Below are positions 59,964 through 64,000 of a DNA stretch of 64,000 nucleotides, in pieces. A program made the translations under genes and the position numbers. Source of the DNA: CAZQXD01 sp964597315 (GTDB lineage: Bacteria > Pseudomonadota > Gammaproteobacteria > Competibacterales > Competibacteraceae); assembly GCA_964597315.1 (NCBI GenBank), contig CAZQXD010000019.1, forward strand, positions 1-64,000, read 5' to 3'. How positions within the stretch are numbered: position 1 is the stretch's first letter; each line of letters starts with the position of its first letter. The notes below the pieces were generated by a model that worked only from the letters and a program-made list of their open reading frames with translations, did not search any database and was not told where the DNA came from.

Positions 59964-61679
59964 ATGAAAACAGCCGCTGCTAGCAAATACCGTCCCTTCG
60001 CCCCCGTTGTCTTGACCGACCGTCAGTGGCCGAATCGGGTCATCCAGCAAGCCCCCGCGTGGTGCAGCGTGGATCTGCGCGATGGCAATCAGGCCCTGAT
60101 CGAACCCATGGGACCGGAGCGTAAACACCGCCTGTTCCAGATGCTGGTCCAGCTTGGTTTCAAGGAAATCGAGCTGGGCTTTCCGGCCGCTTCCCAGACC
60201 GATTTCGACTTCGTGCGCGGCTTGATCGAGGGCAACTTGATCCCCGAGGATGTCACCATCCAGGTGCTGACCCAGGCCCGGGAGCCGCTGATCCGCCGCA
60301 CCTTCGAGTCCCTGAAAGGGGCGCGTCGGGCCATCGTGCATCTGTACAACTCCACCTCCACAGTGCAGCGTCGGGTGGTGTTCGGCATGGACCGGGAAGG
60401 CGTCAAGCAGATCGCCGTGAGCGGCGCCGAGATCGTCCGCGACCTCGCCGAAGCCCAACCAGAGACCGAGTGGGTGTTCCAGTACTCCCCGGAGAGCTTC
60501 ACTGGCACCGAGTTGGACTACGCCGTGGATGTGGTGGATGCGGTCAATGCCGTCTGGCGTCCCACGCCCGAGCATAAGGTCATCATCAATCTGCCGGCCA
60601 CCGTGGAGATGAGTACCCCCAATATCTACGCCGACCAGATCGAGTGGTTCGGTCGCCAGGTTCGGGACCGGGAGGCCATCGTACTCAGCGTCCATCCCCA
60701 CAACGACCGGGGCACGGCGGTGGCCGCCGCCGAGTTGGCGGTGCTGGCCGGGGCCGACCGGGTGGAGGGCACCCTGTTCGGCAACGGCGAGCGCACCGGC
60801 AACGTGGATATTGTCACCCTGGCCCTGAATCTCTACACCCAGGGGGTAGAGCCGGGCCTGGATTTATCGGACATCAACGCCGTGCTGCGCTGCGCCGAGT
60901 ACTGCAACCAACTCCCCGTCCACCCCCGCCATCCCTACGCCGGGGAACTGGTGTTCACGGCCTTTTCCGGCTCCCACCAGGACGCCATCAAAAAAGGTCT
61001 GGCAGAGCGGCGCGAGGAGGCGATTTGGGACGTGCCCTATCTGCCCATTGACCCCCGGGATGTGGGCCGCAGCTACGAGGCGGTGATCCGGGTCAACAGC
61101 CAGTCCGGCAAGGGTGGGATCGCCTATCTGTTGGAACAGGACCACGGCCTGGCCTTGCCCCGGCGCTTGCAGATCGAGTTCTCCCAGGTGGTTCAGTCCC
61201 TGGCCGACGCCACCGGCAAGGAATTGAGTTCGGCGGATCTGTGGTCGGCCTTCCGGGACGAGTACTTGGAGCGGGTGGAGCCGTTCGCTTTTGTGGAGCA
61301 TCGGGACAGCGCCAGCGGTCCCAGCCACGAGGACCGGCTCACTGCCACCCTGCGCGATCATGGGGTGGAGCGCATTGTCAGTGGCCGGGGCAACGGTCCC
61401 ATTGACGCCTTCGTGGACGCCTTGCGTGGCCAGTGTGGCCTGGATGTGCGGTTGATGGACTACCATGAACACGCCGCCGGTCGGGGCGCCGACGCCACGG
61501 CGGTGGCCTATGTGGAGGTCCAGGCCCCGGACGGGACCATGCTGTTCGGGGTGGGCATGGACGAGAATATCGTCTCCGCCTCCCTGAGGGCGGTGGTGAG
61601 CGCGATCAACCGGGTGGTGGACCGGCGGGGCATTGAGGCGGTGCGGATTGTTTCCAGGGAGGCCGCCGCCGGTGCTTGA
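59964..61679 (+). CDS. leuA: 2-isopropylmalate synthase
   Basis: A 571-residue enzyme for the first committed step of leucine synthesis. It is of the longer LeuA class: D-L-R-D-G-N-Q-A-L at the metal and ketoacid site, H-P-H-N-D-R-G-T-A, G-N-G-E-R-T-G-N-V-D, and a C-terminal allosteric LeuA dimer domain (about 440-560) for leucine feedback. ATG 59964 follows GAGGAAAA. Not clustered with leuBCD in this window. Confidence 0.96.
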   Translation: MKTAAASKYRPFAPVVLTDRQWPNRVIQQAPAWCSVDLRDGNQALIEPMGPERKHRLFQMLVQLGFKEIELGFPAASQTDFDFVRGLIEGNLIPEDVTIQVLTQAREPLIRRTFESLKGARRAIVHLYNSTSTVQRRVVFGMDREGVKQIAVSGAEIVRDLAEAQPETEWVFQYSPESFTGTELDYAVDVVDAVNAVWRPTPEHKVIINLPATVEMSTPNIYADQIEWFGRQVRDREAIVLSVHPHNDRGTAVAAAELAVLAGADRVEGTLFGNGERTGNVDIVTLALNLYTQGVEPGLDLSDINAVLRCAEYCNQLPVHPRHPYAGELVFTAFSGSHQDAIKKGLAERREEAIWDVPYLPIDPRDVGRSYEAVIRVNSQSGKGGIAYLLEQDHGLALPRRLQIEFSQVVQSLADATGKELSSADLWSAFRDEYLERVEPFAFVEHRDSASGPSHEDRLTATLRDHGVERIVSGRGNGPIDAFVDALRGQCGLDVRLMDYHEHAAGRGADATAVAYVEVQAPDGTMLFGVGMDENIVSASLRAVVSAINRVVDRRGIEAVRIVSREAAAGA

Positions 61680-61697
61680 GGCCGAGGGGGCTGGCGA

Positions 61698-62546
61698 TCA
61701 AACGCCTAGCCCCCGCGCCAATCGTTCCAGGGCCGCAGCGCAATTCTCACGCACCTTGAGGGTCAGCAAATCGTCGGCCCGGGTGCGGCCCAGGTTTACG
61801 GCGGCGATAGGCTTGCCCTGTTCTGCCGCCGCCCGACAAAACCGGTAGCCGGAGAACACCATCAGCGACGACCCCACCACCAACAGGGCGTCGGCGTCGG
61901 CCAGCCGGGCCATGGCCCGCTCCACCCGGGGCCGGGGAATGGTCTCTCCAAAAAAAACTACTTGGGGCTTGAGCAGCCCACCACAGTTCGGACAGGCGGG
62001 AACTCGAAAGCGGTGACAGGCGGCGGCGTCCAGATGGACGTCGCCGTCCGGGGCGGCGGTGGTGGTGGCATCATCCACAGGGTCTGGATTCAGGGCCGAC
62101 AGACGCGCCTGTAGGGCCGCCCGGGGCAGGGATCGCCGACAATCCAGACAGACCACTGTATCCAACCGGCCATGCAGGTCGATCACCCGGCGGCTACCGG
62201 AACGTTGATGCAGTCCGTCCACATTCTGGGTGAGCAATTGATGGACATGGCCAGCGGTCTCCAGCCGGGCCAGAGCCTGGTGGGCGGCGTTAGGGCGGGC
62301 ATCGCGCACCCGAGGCCAGCCGATCAGGCTGCGCGCCCAATAGCGTTGGCGCGTCTCCTCGCTGGCGAGGAACTCCTCGTACCGCACGGGGGGTTGGTGT
62401 TTCCACTCGCCGTCGGCGTCCCGATAGTCGGGGATGCCGGAGTCGGTGCTGATGCCGGCGCCGGTAAGCACGAACAGCCGGGGGTGGGATTGAATAAAAT
62501 CCAGTAGGGAATTGGCGGTCAGGTCGCAGGGGTTAGGGGCATTCAC
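61698..62546 (-). CDS. Sir2-family NAD-dependent protein deacylase
   Basis: A 282-residue sirtuin of the class II (SIRT4-like) branch. NAD site G-A-G-I-S-T-D-S-G-I-P-D-Y-R, T-Q-N-V-D-G-L-H, catalytic H in D-L-H-G, and zinc cysteines in C-L-D-C and C-P-N-C. The V-V-F-F-G-E substrate groove is intact. It probably removes acyl groups from lysines. CobB-type activity is not proven. Convergent with leuA. Confidence 0.92.
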   Translation of the reverse strand: MNAPNPCDLTANSLLDFIQSHPRLFVLTGAGISTDSGIPDYRDADGEWKHQPPVRYEEFLASEETRQRYWARSLIGWPRVRDARPNAAHQALARLETAGHVHQLLTQNVDGLHQRSGSRRVIDLHGRLDTVVCLDCRRSLPRAALQARLSALNPDPVDDATTTAAPDGDVHLDAAACHRFRVPACPNCGGLLKPQVVFFGETIPRPRVERAMARLADADALLVVGSSLMVFSGYRFCRAAAEQGKPIAAVNLGRTRADDLLTLKVRENCAAALERLARGLGV

Positions 62547-62591
62547 GAAGTGAGATCGGTTAGGGCTTGCAAGGCTGAGACCGTGACTGGG

Positions 62592-62828
62592 CTATAAGGG
62601 TTCAGCGCGGATGATCCAGTCCAAGCGCAGCACCCGCGCCTCCCCATGGCCGTTCAGGGCGTGTAGATACTCGGCATGGTCGCGGGTTTCCAGATCCACC
62701 GGCAGCATAATCTCCAAATGGCTCGCGCCATTGGGGTCGCGCCAAGCGAGACGCAGCCGCTGGCGGTGCATGATGGCCAATTCGTATTTGGCGTAGATTT
62801 CACAGTCAATGGGGGTGTAATCGCTCAC
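62592..62828 (-). CDS. Rho-binding antiterminator (Rof/YaeO-like)
   Basis: A 78-residue protein starting M-S-D-Y-T-P-I-D-C-E-I-Y, the pattern of Rof, which binds the Rho hexamer and inhibits termination. The GTG start at 62828 overlaps the stop of the CPxCG gene in a GTGA junction. Confidence 0.82.
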   Translation of the reverse strand: MSDYTPIDCEIYAKYELAIMHRQRLRLAWRDPNGASHLEIMLPVDLETRDHAEYLHALNGHGEARVLRLDWIIRAEPL

Positions 62829-63013
62829 TCGTTTTCCCGCCGTGTGTCCACAGCCAGCAGTTCGCCGTCATCGTCGAGGCGGACCTCAAACAGAATGGGG
62901 TTGCAACAAATCTGGCAGTCCTCCACGTAGCGCTGGTCCCCGGCCGATAGGTCCACGGTGGTCTCGAAAGTCTCGCCGCAATAGGGGCAGAATATATCGA
63001 CCTCATCAAGCAT
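62825..63013 (-). CDS. CPxCG-motif cysteine-rich protein
   Basis: A 62-residue zinc-ribbon-like protein with C-P-Y-C-G and a second pair in D-C-Q-I-C-C. This small family is common in proteobacteria and its function is unknown. The ATG at 63013 overlaps the hemW stop by 8 nt, and the gene is coupled to the Rof-like gene downstream. Confidence 0.85.
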   Translation of the reverse strand: MLDEVDIFCPYCGETFETTVDLSAGDQRYVEDCQICCNPILFEVRLDDDGELLAVDTRRENE

Positions 63014-64000
63014 GACCCACCTCGGGTTCGTCGGCCATGAACAATTCCAGCACATCGTTTAGAAAGCGCAGCCCCAAAGGGCTGGCTTGGAGACGATGCG
63101 GGTCTGTGGTCATCAATCCTCGGGTCCGGGCGGTCTCCAGGGCTGGCGCCAAGGCCGCTAGGGGCAGGCCGGTGCGTTCCGTGAACAAGGCCGTCGGCGT
63201 GCCGTTGGTCAGCCGCAAGGCGTTCATCATGAATTCCAGGCACAGATCGGCTTTGTTCAGGACACGGCTACCGGCGATACCCGACGGCGTTCCCGCCTGG
63301 GCCAGATAATCCCGAGGGTGTTTGAGTTTCCAGAGCCGCTCGACAAGGCCCCGCTCCAGGTCACTGTGTTTGCCGTGGGCGCCAGCGCCAATGCCCAGAT
63401 AATCCCCGAAAGTCCAGTAATTGAGGTTATGGCGACAGCGTCGGCCAGCCTGGGCATAGGCGGATATCTCATATTGGCTGTAGCCGGCCACTGCCAGGGT
63501 TTGCTGACAGCGGTCCTGCATGTCCGCCAGGACATCGTCGTCGGGTAGGGGCGGGGGCTGCTTGTAAAACAGGGTGTTAGGCTCCAGGGTGAGCTGGTAA
63601 TGGGAGAGGTGGAGCGGCTCTAGGGCAATGGCCTGTTCCAGGTCGGCCAGGGCGTGTTCCGGGGTTTGATCCGGCAGTCCGTACATCAGGTCCAAATTGA
63701 AATTATCAAAGCCAGCGGCCCGAGCGACCTGGGCCGCCCTGATGGCTTCGTCGCGGCCGTGGATGCGACCTAGCGTGTGCAATTGTCGGGGATCGAAGCT
63801 CTGTACGCCAATGGACAGGCGGTTGACCCCGGCGGCCCGGAAACCCCGGAACCGGTCCTGCTCCACGGTGCCGGGATTAGCCTCCAGAGTGACCTCCAGG
63901 TCTGGCGCCAGATCCAGCCGGGCCGCCAGGCCGTCTAGCAATCGCTCGATGGCCTGGGGTGAAAACAAACTGGGGGTGCCGCCGCCGATAAATACGCTAG
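63006..64000 (-). CDS. hemW: heme chaperone HemW (N-terminus outside the window)
   Basis: The C-terminal part of about 331 residues of a radical-SAM HemW protein. At the right edge it reads V-F-I-G-G-G-T-P-S, followed by S-I-G-V-Q-S-F, the D-L-M-Y-G-L-P segment, Q-Y-E-I-S-A-Y-A, N-Y-W-x-x-G-D-Y-L-G-I-G-A-G-A-H, and the HemN_C region. The C-x-x-x-C-x-x-C cluster must lie beyond base 64000. Sequence is cut only by the window. Confidence 0.94.
   Translation of the reverse strand, partial: SVFIGGGTPSLFSPQAIERLLDGLAARLDLAPDLEVTLEANPGTVEQDRFRGFRAAGVNRLSIGVQSFDPRQLHTLGRIHGRDEAIRAAQVARAAGFDNFNLDLMYGLPDQTPEHALADLEQAIALEPLHLSHYQLTLEPNTLFYKQPPPLPDDDVLADMQDRCQQTLAVAGYSQYEISAYAQAGRRCRHNLNYWTFGDYLGIGAGAHGKHSDLERGLVERLWKLKHPRDYLAQAGTPSGIAGSRVLNKADLCLEFMMNALRLTNGTPTALFTERTGLPLAALAPALETARTRGLMTTDPHRLQASPLGLRFLNDVLELFMADEPEVGHA

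Overview
The window is a G+C-rich stretch of a gammaproteobacterial chromosome. The gene blocks are classic for that class: bamD/rluD/pgeF, ispB | rplU-rpmA-obgE-proB, rpsT | murJ-ribF-ileS-lspA, pilMNOPQ, and yciK ... mupP-ubiG-mtaD ... mtnA. I would place it among Chromatiales/Ectothiorhodospiraceae-like or related lineages, but the sequence alone does not settle the genus. It appears to come from a draft assembly: a run of 100 N interrupts pgeF at 7442-7541.

Layout. 0-9.6 kb: a small monooxygenase-fold protein and a DUF2157 membrane protein, a DUF4398/OmpA lipoprotein pair, a VWA protein, a GST, a nitroreductase, bamD, rluD-pgeF, and a chimeric reading frame in which the N-terminal third of a UvrA is joined in frame to a VapC-type PIN domain. 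9.6-14.6 kb: a leftward run yciK - two squalene-synthase-like genes - gph/mupP - ubiG - mtaD, as in Pseudomonas except for the two inserted squalene-synthase-like genes, which have lost most of the aspartate-rich catalytic motifs. 14.7-18.7 kb: an OmpA protein, an orphan response regulator, mtnA, a beta-carbonic anhydrase and a DUF3579 gene. 19.1-22.6 kb: a TAXI-type TRAP transporter with its DUF1850 companion.

22.6-24.84 kb is a scarred accessory pocket: an internally deleted IS3-family transposase remnant, a low-G+C gene fragment, a complete single integron cassette (DUF1772 membrane protein with its attC site), a DUF1127-like small gene and the C-terminal remnant of a PRPP synthetase next to pncB. 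24.8-31.2 kb: pncB, a phosphoribosyltransferase-hydrolase pair, and a tight operon of polysaccharide deacetylase, PHP phosphoesterase and ATP-grasp ligase whose product is unknown to me. 31.2-33.5 kb: a lower-G+C catalase-peroxidase with a signal peptide.

33.8-47.8 kb is housekeeping (tRNA-Pro, ispB, ribosomal proteins L21, L27 and S20, Obg, ProB, MurJ, RibF, IleS, LspA), broken by a two-gene insertion of a cytosolic subtilisin-like protease plus an alpha/beta hydrolase between rpsT and murJ. 48-56.7 kb: the type IV pilus alignment operon pilMNOPQ running leftward and ending in a 1167-residue Ig-repeat lipoprotein. 56.9-64 kb: a nucleotidyltransferase-fold protein, gltA, zinc-free L31 (rpmE2), leuA behind a structured leader, a sirtuin, a Rof-like antiterminator, a CPxCG zinc-ribbon protein and the 3' part of hemW, which runs off the right edge.

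The most unusual items are the degenerate squalene-synthase-like pair, the protease-hydrolase module, the deacetylase-PHP-ATP-grasp operon, the leuA leader with a 14-nt anti-Shine-Dalgarno match, the single integron cassette and the UvrA-PIN chimera (which may be an assembly or deletion artefact).
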